NCBI RefSeq assembly: GCF_963975345.1
Contig: NZ_CAXBGE010000010.1
Span: 1-64,000 of the forward strand
Origin: Maricaulis sp963975345
GTDB taxonomy: Bacteria > Pseudomonadota > Alphaproteobacteria > Caulobacterales > Maricaulaceae
Direction: 5' to 3'
DNA length: 64,000 bases
The translations under genes were made by a program, and so were the position numbers. Of the stretch, positions 34,203-42,971 are shown in pieces (within the stretch, counting starts at the first letter, position 1; each line of letters begins with the position of its first letter). The notes under the pieces were generated by a model. It had not been told where the DNA came from and made no database searches. It was given only the letters and a program-made list of their open reading frames with translations.

Positions 34203-34240
34203 CTCCGGCCTGTGGCCCCGACATCAAAAGGACGTGTATC

Positions 34241-35338
34241 ATGGGTTTCAAATGCGGTATTGTTGGCCTGCCCAATGTCGGCAAATCGACCCTGTTCAAC
34301 GCCCTGACGCAAACCGCTTCGGCTCAGGCTGCGAATTATCCCTTCTGCACCATCGAGCCGAATGTCGGTGATGTCGCTGTGCCCGAGCCGCGCCTGCTGA
34401 AACTGGCGGCGATTGCCGGCTCGAAGGAAATCCTGCCGGCCAAGATGAATTTCGTCGACATTGCTGGTCTCGTCGAAGGCGCTTCGAAGGGCGAAGGCCT
34501 GGGAAACAAATTCCTCGCCACGATCCGCGAGACCGATGCCATCGCCTATGTGCTGCGCTGCTTCGATGATGACGACATCACCCATGTTGCGGGCAAGATC
34601 GACCCGCTCGCCGATCTCGAAACCGTCGAGACCGAGCTGATGCTCGCCGATATGGAAAGCCTGGAAAAACGCAAGGCAGGCCTCGAGAAAAAGGCCAAGT
34701 CCGGCGACAAGGAGGCCAAGGCCATCCTGCCGCTGATCGATCTGGCGCTGGCGGAACTGGTCGAAGGCCGCCCGGCGCGCTTCGCCAAAGTGCCCAAGGA
34801 TGAAGAGAAGGCCTGGCGTGGCCTACAGCTTCTGACCACCAAGCCGGTCCTCTTCATCGCCAATGTCGGCGAAGACGATGCGGCCACCGGCAATGCCTAT
34901 TCCGAGATCGTCACCAAGCGGGCCGCCGAAGAAGGCGCCGAAGCCGTCGTCATCTCGGCCAAGATCGAGGCGGAGCTGGCGATGCTCGCCAATGAGGAGC
35001 GCGCCGAATATCTCGAAGAGCTCGGCCTACACGAAGCCGGCCTCGATCGCCTGATCCACACCGGCTACAAGCTGCTCGATCTGGTGACCTATTTCACCGT
35101 CGGCCCGAAAGAAGCGCGCGCCTGGACCATCCATGAAGGCTGGACCGCACCGCAGGCCGCCGGCGTCATCCATGGCGATTTCGAAAAAGGCTTCATCCGC
35201 GCCGAAACCATCGCCTATGAAGACTTCGTCGCCTGCAATGGCGAAGCCGGCGCCAAGGAAGCGGGCAAGATGCGCGCCGAAGGCAAGGAATACATCGTCC
35301 ATGATGGCGACGTAATGCATTTCCGGTTCAACGTTTAG
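34241..35338 (+). CDS. ychF: Ribosome-binding ATPase YchF
   Basis: A 365-residue Obg-family P-loop ATPase. G1 is GLPNVGKSTLFNALT, G3 is DIAGLVEGASKGEG and the nucleotide-specificity motif is NVGED (in place of the GTPase NKxD), which explains the preference for ATP. A coiled coil follows around residue 135-165, and the C-terminal TGS domain includes TYFTVGPKEARAWT and HGDFEKGFIRAE. YchF binds the ribosome and is linked to oxidative stress and translation quality. Its last codons encode HFRFNV, the usual end. Confidence 0.96.
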   Translation: MGFKCGIVGLPNVGKSTLFNALTQTASAQAANYPFCTIEPNVGDVAVPEPRLLKLAAIAGSKEILPAKMNFVDIAGLVEGASKGEGLGNKFLATIRETDAIAYVLRCFDDDDITHVAGKIDPLADLETVETELMLADMESLEKRKAGLEKKAKSGDKEAKAILPLIDLALAELVEGRPARFAKVPKDEEKAWRGLQLLTTKPVLFIANVGEDDAATGNAYSEIVTKRAAEEGAEAVVISAKIEAELAMLANEERAEYLEELGLHEAGLDRLIHTGYKLLDLVTYFTVGPKEARAWTIHEGWTAPQAAGVIHGDFEKGFIRAETIAYEDFVACNGEAGAKEAGKMRAEGKEYIVHDGDVMHFRFNV

Positions 35339-35387
35339 GCGTGGGATTGCGGTTGGGGCTGGGCGCTGCCCCGTTGCCATCCTGCCC

Positions 35388-36761
35388 TCAGTCCACGCCA
35401 ACGCGTCCTGGAATCCGCAGGGTCACGGTGAACCCCGCCAGCCCCCGGCTCATCTCCACGGCAGCACCATGCCCTTTGGCCACGGCCTGAACCACGGCAA
35501 GGCCAAGTCCGAAGCCACCTGGACCCATGGTGCGCGCTTCCGACAATCGTTCAAAGGGTTCCAGCGCCCGCTTCATCTCAACTTCGGCAATCCCGGCGCC
35601 AGGATCGGTGACCGTGATTTCGACCCCCTCCCCAATCGCCTGCAACCTCACCTTGGCGCTGCCACCATATTTGACGGCATTGTCGATGAGGTTCCGGACG
35701 GCCCGCGCCAGCGCATCGGCACGGCATTCCAGATAGATGCCATGATCGCCGGTGAGCTCGACCTGATGACCCAGTTCGCAGAAATCCTCGCACTCACTCT
35801 CCAGCATTGAGTAGACATCAACGGTCCGCAGTGGCTCGGACAAGGATTTGGCCTGGAGAAAATCGAGGGCGGAAGTATTGATCCGCTCCAGCTTCTCGAT
35901 ACCGGTCAACAGATCGGCCCGTATCTGCTCGTCTTCGACGAGTTCAGCGCGAAGACGGAGCGCCGTGAGCGGGGTACGGATATCATGGCTGATGGCGGCC
36001 AGCGTCAGCGTGCGCCGCCTGAACTCCTCGGCGACGGTCTCCTGCATGGTATTGAAGGTGGTGATGGCGCGATGGATATCTTCCGGACCGCTGGGCTCGA
36101 CCGGTGAGACCGTCAGTCCCGCGCCGAAGCGCTGAGCCGCTTCAGTGAGGTTGTGCAAGGGCCTGTTGAGCTGACGCAGAAGCACAAGGGCAACGGCAGC
36201 GGTAATCAGGAAGATCGCACCGACCTGTGTGATCCACCCGGCGATTTCCCGATAATGCCATTCATGGGGATGCACTTCCGCTTCAAACCAGCGCCCGTCC
36301 TGGAGCTGGGCACTGATGACAATACCTGTCTGGGGCAAGTCAATTTCCTCGAAAGAACATTCCGGAAAGGAAAAGTCCGGCCGATCCAGGGTCGCATATC
36401 TCGCCAGGACGCGATCCGCGCCCAGGCCGAGCCGGCTGGCGATAAACGCGCCGATCGCCCGGGTATCCGGCGTCTCGCCCGTGCCCGGGAAGGGCTGTGC
36501 ACTGATCCGATAGCCGGCATGGCATTTCGACGTTCTGCGGACGAGCTCCTCGACTTCGCTAGCCGGCAAGGCCTCGACCAGCGGCACATAGGCTTCAAGC
36601 CGGTTGATGATGCGCTCATGCCCGGCGGTCTCGATCACCCCATCATGCTTGGCGATCTCGAGGATCGTCAGCGCCACAAGCTGCACCAGCAAGGCCCCGG
36701 CGAACAAGGCCGCCATCTGGCCCTCAATACTACGCGGTGTGAGGCGGAGAATGCGTTTCAT
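35388..36761 (-). CDS. Sensor histidine kinase (EnvZ/QseC-like)
   Basis: A 457-residue kinase. TM1 lies at about 12-35 and TM2 at about 180-200 (EIAGWITQVGAIFLITAAVALVL in that region), giving a periplasmic domain of about 145 residues with two cysteines. A HAMP region follows, then the H-box ISHDIRTPLTALRLR and HATPase_c with NLIDNAVKYG, DPGAGI and GFGLGLAVV. Its ATG overlaps the stop of the response regulator gene by one base (TGATG). The operon is divergent from the TonB-dependent-receptor-like gene. Confidence 0.9.
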   Translation of the reverse strand: MKRILRLTPRSIEGQMAALFAGALLVQLVALTILEIAKHDGVIETAGHERIINRLEAYVPLVEALPASEVEELVRRTSKCHAGYRISAQPFPGTGETPDTRAIGAFIASRLGLGADRVLARYATLDRPDFSFPECSFEEIDLPQTGIVISAQLQDGRWFEAEVHPHEWHYREIAGWITQVGAIFLITAAVALVLLRQLNRPLHNLTEAAQRFGAGLTVSPVEPSGPEDIHRAITTFNTMQETVAEEFRRRTLTLAAISHDIRTPLTALRLRAELVEDEQIRADLLTGIEKLERINTSALDFLQAKSLSEPLRTVDVYSMLESECEDFCELGHQVELTGDHGIYLECRADALARAVRNLIDNAVKYGGSAKVRLQAIGEGVEITVTDPGAGIAEVEMKRALEPFERLSEARTMGPGGFGLGLAVVQAVAKGHGAAVEMSRGLAGFTVTLRIPGRVGVD

Positions 36762-37480
36762 CACAGCCAAGCCAGCTCACAGGCGAATTCATAGCCGCCA
36801 CCCCAATGGGTCAGAATGATGCGTGGGTCTTTCGGATCGGCTTCCAGCTTCCGCCGCAGCCGGCTGATCTGGTTGTCGATACTGCGGTCGAATAACTGGG
36901 CATCGCGTCCGCGCGTCAAATCGAGCAATTGCTCGCGATTGAGGGCGAAACCGGCATGTTCAATCAATGCGGTCAGCAGCAAGTGTTCACCGGAACTCAA
37001 TCTCACCATGACCGCGTCGGGGCCCACCAATTCCTTGCGTTTCAAATCAAAGGTCCAGCGGTCAAATTTCACCACCCCACGGACCTTTTTCTGGCGACGG
37101 GGCAACATCTCCGTCCGCCGCAGCACTGATTTGACCCGCGCCAATAGCTCGCGTGGATTGAACGGTTTGCCAAGATAGTCGTCGGCGCCGATCTCGAGCC
37201 CAACAATCCGGTCGGTTTCGTCCGACAGGGCAGTCAAGAGAATGATCGGGATGCGAGCGGTTTCCTGCAAGCGGCGGCAGATGCGCAAGCCATCTTCACC
37301 CGGCAGCATGACGTCCAGAATGACAAGGTCGATCGCCGAACTCGCGAGAATGCGATCCATCTCCCGGCCATCGGCGGCAAGACTGATTCTGTAGCCGTGT
37401 TTGGCCAGGTAATCCCCCAGCGGCTTTCGAATATCGAGCTCATCATCAACGACAAGGATGTGAAGCGATTGTTCGGGCAT
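36761..37480 (-). CDS. OmpR-family response regulator
   Basis: A 239-residue regulator. The receiver has VDDELD, the phospho-acceptor in LVILDVMLPG, the LTAL switch and GKPF. The winged helix contains LSSGEHLLLTALIEHAG and DRSIDNQISRLRRKLEADPK, then a GGGYEFA wing. The ATG is preceded at short distance by CCGAGG; a TTG four codons upstream is possible. It is the first gene of a regulator-kinase operon, and its likely target is the outer-membrane protein gene that starts about 200 bases away on the other strand. Confidence 0.92.
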   Translation of the reverse strand: MPEQSLHILVVDDELDIRKPLGDYLAKHGYRISLAADGREMDRILASSAIDLVILDVMLPGEDGLRICRRLQETARIPIILLTALSDETDRIVGLEIGADDYLGKPFNPRELLARVKSVLRRTEMLPRRQKKVRGVVKFDRWTFDLKRKELVGPDAVMVRLSSGEHLLLTALIEHAGFALNREQLLDLTRGRDAQLFDRSIDNQISRLRRKLEADPKDPRIILTHWGGGYEFACELAWL

Positions 37481-37688
37481 GGCCTCGGTCAAACAGAAAA
37501 CGACAGGGATACTCTAGGTCATTTGCCGTTGCCGAGTCTGCCGGGACCTGCCGGGAAATTTGTAACAAGATGTCCCGACCGGCGGGCTGGCGACCTTGCG
37601 TTACCAATTGAACGACCGGGAGGGACACTTCGGGGCCCGCGCCGGTCTATTGCCTCATCATCAGTATTTTTTCTCAGGCGAGGCAATC

Positions 37689-39812
37689 ATGATTTTTCGA
37701 CCCTTGGCGCCGCTAGCGTGCGGAACCCTCCTTCTGGCGGCCATGGCAAATCCGGCCGTGATCGCGCAATCTCCCCGTCCATCTGGACCTGCCGCAGCAA
37801 GCGGGTCGTCGCCGGGCACCGATGGCCGGATATTCGAGGCCAATTTTTTTGCAGCCCATGCGCCCGTCTCGGCCTTGGACATGATCGCGCAACTTCCCGG
37901 ATTTGTCCTGTCAGAGGGCGACACCTCCCGGCGCGGCCTGGCCGACAGCTTCGGCAACCTGCTTATTGATGGCGCCCGGCCTTCCAATAAATCCGTGCCG
38001 CTCAGCACGGTCTTGCGTCGCATTCCCGCCGCGACCGTTCTGCGCATCGAGCTGGTCCAGGGTGACATGTCCGGCATGGAACGGCACGGGCATGCCCGTC
38101 TGGCCAATATCGTCCTGAGGCAGAATTCCGGCCAGTCCGGTTCCTACCAATTCCTGCTGCAGCACATGGCTGATGGGCGCGTCATGCCCTTGGGGTCCGC
38201 CTCGATCACCCATCCCTTCGAGCGCGGTGAATTCACCGCTGGCCTGGAGATTTCGCTATGGTCGGCGCGCGAGAGCCGAAGACGCCTCGGCACGAACGCT
38301 ACAGGCGCGCCCCTGTATCGCAGCGAAGAGACCGATCAGGTCCTTGATCGCGGCGTGACACCCACACTATCGCTTGATCTGGAGATGGAGGACGGGGCCA
38401 GTCTGAGGCTGGATGCCGACATGTATTTCTGGACGTATCATCGGGCCGTGTTTCGGACGGGAGAGTCGGCCGATCCCGGCGGATACACGCCGTCACAATT
38501 TCTGAGCAGCCAGACCCGCGATCACGGCGCGAACCACCGTCTGGCCGGCAGCTATGAACGCCGGATCTCCGCCAACCTGACATCGCAAACCATCGCGCTG
38601 GCCAGCCAGGAAATTATGGAAAATGGTCCGGAGCGGGTCGAGACCTTTCTGCCTGAAACCGGATTTCTTCGGGCCGAAATCGTCCGGTTTTCCGATCGTC
38701 AGGAAGAGTATGCGCTGCGCCAGAACTTCACCTGGCAACCGGCTGAGTATCATTCCGTCAGTTTCGGTGCCGAGACGGCGTTGAACCGGGGTGACACGCG
38801 GTTGGCGATCAGTCTGGAAACGCGCGGACCGTCATCCGCCACCGAACTGCCCGTCTCTGTCTCGCTGATCGAGGAGGTGCGCAGCGAAGTATTTGCCGAG
38901 CATGTGTGGACCATCAATCCGCGCGCTGCAATAACATCAGGCCTCCGTTGGGAATATTCACAATTATCGCTCGACGGCGACGCCCGTCAGGATCGGGACT
39001 TCGCGTATCTCAAACCCTCTGTCACGCTCGATTACAGCTGGAATGACCGGCATCGGGCGCGCCTGTCATTGCGACGGGATGTCGATCAACTGCGCTTCTC
39101 CAAATTCGCCAATTCCGTCGACCTCACCGACAATTCATCCACCATAGGCAATCCGGACTATGTCCCGCAAAACCTGTGGATTGCCGAACTCGAGTTCGAG
39201 CGGCGCTGGGGCGAGTCCGGCGCTGTCCTGCTCCGGCTTGACCGGAGCTGGGCCCGTGACCTCGACGACTGGATTCCCGTGCAATCCGGAACCCGCGTAT
39301 TCGACGCTCCGGGCAATATCGGCGATGGAACGCGTTGGCGTGCGAAGCTTGAACTCTCCACCGATTTGGTGGCCTTCGGTCTCGACAATGCCCAGTTCGA
39401 CCTGGCCTATACCTTCCAGCATACCAACGTCTCTGATCCACTCACACTGCAGGATCGCTCATGGTCGGGCACCCGGGATCACGTGGTCTCGCTCGAATTT
39501 CGCCAGTCGCTCCCGGCACGGCAGCTGGCTTGGGGCTGGGAATATGACTGGCGCACACCTGCCACCACCTATCGGGCTCAAGAGATCTGGCGTGACGGTT
39601 ATCCAACAGGTGCGCTTGATATTTTTCTGGAAACTTCGCGCTGGGGCCATTCGACCCTGCGGGCCGGGGTCAGAGAGGTGATTGAGGCTGATCGCGACCG
39701 CCAACGCGTCTTCTTCGCCGGTTCCCGGGCATCAGGTCTTATTGCCCGGACGGAAAACCGAACCTCAACCCACGGCCCGCTTGTCTATCTCGAATTGACC
39801 GGTTCGTTTTAG
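37689..39812 (+). CDS. TonB-dependent receptor-like outer membrane protein
   Basis: A 707-residue protein with signal peptide MIFRPLAPLACGTLLLAAMA (cleavage near IAQ-SP). A plug-like domain (residues about 50-140) has LDMIAQLPGFVLSEGD, GNLLIDGARPSNK and IELVQGD. A long barrel of alternating strands rich in Trp, Tyr and Arg follows and ends in ...LELTGSF, with the terminal Phe needed for Bam-mediated insertion. I see no clear TonB box. The plug layout resembles the receptor family with short plugs and no carboxypeptidase-like extension. The substrate is unknown, and regulation by the divergent two-component system is probable. Confidence 0.82.
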   Translation: MIFRPLAPLACGTLLLAAMANPAVIAQSPRPSGPAAASGSSPGTDGRIFEANFFAAHAPVSALDMIAQLPGFVLSEGDTSRRGLADSFGNLLIDGARPSNKSVPLSTVLRRIPAATVLRIELVQGDMSGMERHGHARLANIVLRQNSGQSGSYQFLLQHMADGRVMPLGSASITHPFERGEFTAGLEISLWSARESRRRLGTNATGAPLYRSEETDQVLDRGVTPTLSLDLEMEDGASLRLDADMYFWTYHRAVFRTGESADPGGYTPSQFLSSQTRDHGANHRLAGSYERRISANLTSQTIALASQEIMENGPERVETFLPETGFLRAEIVRFSDRQEEYALRQNFTWQPAEYHSVSFGAETALNRGDTRLAISLETRGPSSATELPVSVSLIEEVRSEVFAEHVWTINPRAAITSGLRWEYSQLSLDGDARQDRDFAYLKPSVTLDYSWNDRHRARLSLRRDVDQLRFSKFANSVDLTDNSSTIGNPDYVPQNLWIAELEFERRWGESGAVLLRLDRSWARDLDDWIPVQSGTRVFDAPGNIGDGTRWRAKLELSTDLVAFGLDNAQFDLAYTFQHTNVSDPLTLQDRSWSGTRDHVVSLEFRQSLPARQLAWGWEYDWRTPATTYRAQEIWRDGYPTGALDIFLETSRWGHSTLRAGVREVIEADRDRQRVFFAGSRASGLIARTENRTSTHGPLVYLELTGSF

Positions 39813-39863
39813 TCGCATGGAGCCGCGCCGTCGCGGCTGGCGTTTGTCCGGGGACATCGGGAT

Positions 39864-39901
39864 GGGAGGCGGCCCGGACCTCGGGGTCCGGGCCGCCTCC
39901 C
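39864..39901. terminator. Perfect 17-bp GC-rich hairpin
   Basis: GGGAGGCGGCCCGGACC and its exact complement enclose a TCGG loop, about 50 bases after the receptor gene. Stem stability is extreme but there is no T-run, so it may act as a transcription stop or as an mRNA 3' end stabiliser. Confidence 0.6.
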
Positions 39902-39969
39902 CGCATCGACATCGCCGCCCGAACCGCCTAAGCCGCTTCCCAACACATCCCCGCCCACGGAGCCCGCCA

Positions 39970-40302
39970 ATGTCCGACCTGCCCGCCTGCCCGAAATGCG
40001 CCTGTGTCTACACCTACGAAGACGGCCCGCTGCTGGTCTGTCCTGAGTGTGCGCATGAATGGCCGGCGCAGGCCGCTGCCGAGAGCGGCCCGGTCTGGCG
40101 TGATGCCAATGGGGCGGAGTTGGTGGATGGCGACAGCGTGACGGTGATCAAGGATCTCAAGGTCAAGGGCACCTCCCTTGTCGTCAAGGTCGGCACCAAG
40201 GTGAAGAATATCCGCCTGGTCGAGGGCGATCACGATATTGATTGCCGCATTGAGGGTGTCGGTGCGATGCAGCTGAAGTCGCAATTCGTCAAGAAGGCCT
40301 GA
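39970..40302 (+). CDS. yjdM: PhnA/YjdM-family zinc ribbon protein
   Basis: A 110-residue cytoplasmic protein. The N-terminal zinc ribbon has CPKCACVYTYEDG and CPECAHEW, and the C-terminal SH3-like domain begins RDANGAELVDGDSV and ends IEGVGAMQLKSQFVKKA. This is the PhnA/YjdM family, named from a phosphonate operon although most members are not involved in phosphonate use; no phn gene is here. The ATG is chosen before MSDLPACPKC; 51 upstream codons are unconvincing. A REP-like element follows directly. Confidence 0.9.
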   Translation: MSDLPACPKCACVYTYEDGPLLVCPECAHEWPAQAAAESGPVWRDANGAELVDGDSVTVIKDLKVKGTSLVVKVGTKVKNIRLVEGDHDIDCRIEGVGAMQLKSQFVKKA

Positions 40303-40306
40303 GCCT

Positions 40307-40395
40307 AAAAGGGGACAGGTATAATTAACGCGCTGGCGCGGCGGTGACAGTCTGGCGAACCACCCGAGACGCGTTAATTATACCTGTCCCCTTTT
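40307..40395. repeat. REP-like palindromic element, copy B
   Basis: The 26-base arms are identical to those of the element at 14497-14587 (AAAAGGGGACAGGTATAATT core) and are followed by a 37-base centre. Both centres carry TGACAG in the same orientation relative to the downstream plus-strand gene (14529-14534 and 40345-40350), but otherwise differ. It begins four bases after the yjdM stop and ends before the ribosome binding site of the DUF4197 gene. Confidence 0.8.
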
Positions 40396-40417
40396 TCGCA
40401 AACGCTGGAGGATTATC

Positions 40418-41128
40418 ATGCTGCGACGCCAATTTGTCATTTCCACCCTTGCCCTCACCCTCGCCGCGCCTGCCCTGGCGCAGGGCTTTGGCCGGTTGAG
40501 CCAGGGCGATGCGCGTTCGGGCATTCGCGCCGCGCTCGATACCGCCTCGCGCCTGGCGACCGAGCGGTTGGGACGGCCGGACGGTTTCTTCGCAGATCCA
40601 GCGGTTCATATTCCCTTGCCCCGCAATATCGCCACCCTGCAGACCCAGCTGCGCCGCGTCGGCATGTCGGGCCCGGTCGATGATCTGGAATTGCGCATCA
40701 ACCGGTCTGCCGAAGCGGCGATGCCCGAGGCCGGTCGCATCTTCACCGATGCCGTGCAGTCGATCACGCTCAGCGATGCCGTCTCGATCGTGCGCGGCAG
40801 CGATACCGCAGCGACGGATTATCTGCGCGGCCGCAGCGAGAGCCGTCTGACCGGTCTGCTGCGCCCCGGCATGGAGAGCGCACTGACGGGATCGGGCGCC
40901 TATCAGGCCGTTGATGCCGTGGAACCGCAGATCTCACGCGGCCAGAACATGCTCGGTGGCCTGTTTGGCAATCGCAGCGCCACCGGCTCGCTCCGCGACA
41001 TAGTGACCGATCATGCTGTCAGCCGGGCGATCGACGGCGTCTTCCACTATATAGGCTTGGAAGAACGTGCCATCCGCCAAGACCCGGTACGTCGCGGCAC
41101 GGATTTGTTGCGACGGGTGTTTGGATAG
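40418..41128 (+). CDS. Exported DUF4197 protein
   Basis: A 236-residue protein with a signal peptide (MLRRQFVISTLALTLAAPAL, cleavage near ALA-QG). The mature part matches DUF4197: SGIRAALDTASRLATERLG, FADPAVHIPLP, LELRINRSAEAAMPEAGRIF and a late FHYIGLEERAIRQDPVRR. All-alpha, periplasmic, function unknown. CTGGAGG lies just before the ATG, separated from the upstream REP-like element by only a few bases. Confidence 0.87.
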   Translation: MLRRQFVISTLALTLAAPALAQGFGRLSQGDARSGIRAALDTASRLATERLGRPDGFFADPAVHIPLPRNIATLQTQLRRVGMSGPVDDLELRINRSAEAAMPEAGRIFTDAVQSITLSDAVSIVRGSDTAATDYLRGRSESRLTGLLRPGMESALTGSGAYQAVDAVEPQISRGQNMLGGLFGNRSATGSLRDIVTDHAVSRAIDGVFHYIGLEERAIRQDPVRRGTDLLRRVFG

Positions 41129-41160
41129 CGAGACCGGACCCGTGTTGCAGGAGTGCACCG

Positions 41161-41544
41161 ATGACTAAAGACCGCCCCATCGATGCGGCGTTGATTTCCG
41201 ATCTGGTTGATGCGTTTTACGCCCACGTCCGCCTCGACCCGGTGCTGGGCCCGATCTTCGATGGTGAAATCGGCGATGGCTGGGATGCGCATCTGGACAA
41301 GCTGAAGAGCTTCTGGCGCTCGGTGATGATGCAGGAAGGCAGCTATTCCGGACGCCCGATGCCGGTCCATATGCGCCTGAAAGGCCTGACGCCGGAGCAT
41401 TTCCAGCGCTGGCTTGGCCTGTTCGAGCAAACGCTCGGCGAGATCGGCGCCAGTGACGCAGCCGCGGCGGCCCTGATGGATCGCGCGCAGCGGATTGCGA
41501 AAAGCTTCCAGCTGAATATTTTCTACAATCCGGCACAGGGCTGA
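41161..41544 (+). CDS. Group III truncated haemoglobin
   Basis: A 127-residue globin. DAFYAHVRLDPVLGPIFDG covers the B and C helices with the conserved Phe-Tyr pair, and DKLKSFWRSVMMQEGSYSG covers the E helix with the conserved Trp. The proximal His is probably in HMRLKGLTPEHFQRW. Group III globins bind O2, CO or NO and cyanide; a role in nitrosative stress is inferred. It starts 32 bases after the DUF4197 gene. Confidence 0.9.
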   Translation: MTKDRPIDAALISDLVDAFYAHVRLDPVLGPIFDGEIGDGWDAHLDKLKSFWRSVMMQEGSYSGRPMPVHMRLKGLTPEHFQRWLGLFEQTLGEIGASDAAAAALMDRAQRIAKSFQLNIFYNPAQG

Positions 41545-41636
41545 GCCCCTCCCACGCTCCCATTCCGGCTTGCATGAGCCGTCAGCCTTGTTAAGCACGA
41601 TCCAGACGGGCTTCAGCCCCGAGTCTGGAGTTCCCG

Positions 41637-42890
41637 ATGTCAGCAGCGATCAAACCCGCCGGCGATAGCCCAGCCATGTCGCTGGGTGAGTTGGTGGCGC
41701 TGCTGGTTGCGATGACAGCGGTCGTTGCGCTCGCCATCGACATGATGCTGCCGGCGCTGGACGAAATTGCCGCCGATCTCGGCACCGCTCACGCCAATGA
41801 CCGCCAATATGTCATCACGACCTACCTGCTGGGCTTTGGCCTGGCGCAACTGATTTACGGGCCGCTCTCGGATGCCTATGGCCGCAAGCCGGTCATTCTT
41901 GGCGCGCTCGGCCTGTTCCTCGTCGCCACGTTGGCTTGCATGTTCGCCCAGACCTTCGAAGCGCTGTTGCTGGCGCGTCTGCTGCAGGGCTCGGCCGCGG
42001 CCGCATGCCGGGTGATCGCGACCGCCATCGCGCGCGATCTGACCTCCGGCCGGCGGATGGCGGAAGTGATGTCGATGGTGATGACCGTCTTCATGGCGGT
42101 CCCGGTGCTGGCGCCGGGTCTGGGACAACTGATCCTGTTCTACCTGCCTTGGCAGGGCGTGTTCGGTTTCCTGTTTCTGTTCGCGCTTGGCCTGGTGTTG
42201 TGGCTGCATTTCCGGATGCCCGAAACCCTGCACCCGGAATACCGGCAGAAGCTGGGCTTGGGCAGCTCGGTGCGCGCCTTCGCCGAGGCGATGACGACGC
42301 GGCTGATGCTCGGTTATACGCTGGCCGGCGCGGCCTTCTTCAGCGGCCTCTATGGTTTTCTCGGCTCTTCGGAACAGATTTTCGCCGAACACTTCCAGCT
42401 CGGTGACCGTTTCCCGCTTGCCTTCGCCGGGATTGCTTTCGGCATGGGCCTCACCAGCTACGCCAATTCCAAACTGGTGATGCGTTGGGGCCAGCGCCGG
42501 CTGTCTCACGGCGCCCTGATCGGCTTCACCGTGATCAGTGTCGTCCATTCTGCAGTGTTGATGTCCGGGGTCGATAATCTCGCGGTCTTCATGGTTCTGC
42601 TGGCTGCGGCGATGGCATTGCTCGGCCTGATCGGGGCCAATTTCAGCGCCATCGCGATGGAACCGGTGGGCCATATCGCCGGCACCGCCTCGGCGGCCTA
42701 TGGCTTCGTCACCGGCGTCGCCGCCTCGCTGATTGGCGCTCTGATCGGCCAGCTCTATGACGGCACAGCGATACCCTTGGTCACCGGCCAGGCCCTGATG
42801 GGGGCATTGGCGATCGTGATCGTGCTGGTCACCGAGCGCGGGCGATTATTCGAAAATCATGAGGGCGAGGCCGCTATCGCCGACACCTAG
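41637..42890 (+). CDS. Bcr/CflA-family MFS multidrug efflux transporter
   Basis: A 417-residue inner-membrane antiporter with 12 predicted helices. TM1 carries the Bcr/CflA acidic motif AIDMMLPALDEIAADLG. The loop between helices 2 and 3 has GPLSDAYGRKPV (MFS motif A), and motif C-like VPVLAPGLGQLI is in helix 5. Such drug:H+ antiporters export bicyclomycin, sulfonamides and similar compounds; actual substrates are unknown. It begins with a 15-residue polar leader and has no obvious regulator gene next to it. Confidence 0.92.
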   Translation: MSAAIKPAGDSPAMSLGELVALLVAMTAVVALAIDMMLPALDEIAADLGTAHANDRQYVITTYLLGFGLAQLIYGPLSDAYGRKPVILGALGLFLVATLACMFAQTFEALLLARLLQGSAAAACRVIATAIARDLTSGRRMAEVMSMVMTVFMAVPVLAPGLGQLILFYLPWQGVFGFLFLFALGLVLWLHFRMPETLHPEYRQKLGLGSSVRAFAEAMTTRLMLGYTLAGAAFFSGLYGFLGSSEQIFAEHFQLGDRFPLAFAGIAFGMGLTSYANSKLVMRWGQRRLSHGALIGFTVISVVHSAVLMSGVDNLAVFMVLLAAAMALLGLIGANFSAIAMEPVGHIAGTASAAYGFVTGVAASLIGALIGQLYDGTAIPLVTGQALMGALAIVIVLVTERGRLFENHEGEAAIADT

Positions 42891-42971
42891 CTTGCTACTG
42901 GTGCCGGGCGTGGCAGCCGGGGCGCGGTCTGTTAGCCTGACGCTCCAGTTTCAGGGAGGAGAGCGGGCATC

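Noticed and set aside
37596..37688. Earlier in-frame start for the receptor-like protein
   Set aside because: It would add 31 residues before a perfect signal peptide; the ATG at 37689 fits export.
39970..40302. Phosphonate-degradation locus
   Set aside because: The PhnA/YjdM protein is present but no C-P lyase, phosphonatase or phosphonate transporter gene is near.
41640..42674. 344-codon frame on the minus strand within the MFS transporter
   Set aside because: Antisense to a clear 12-helix transporter; Gln/His/Arg-rich translation of no recognised kind.
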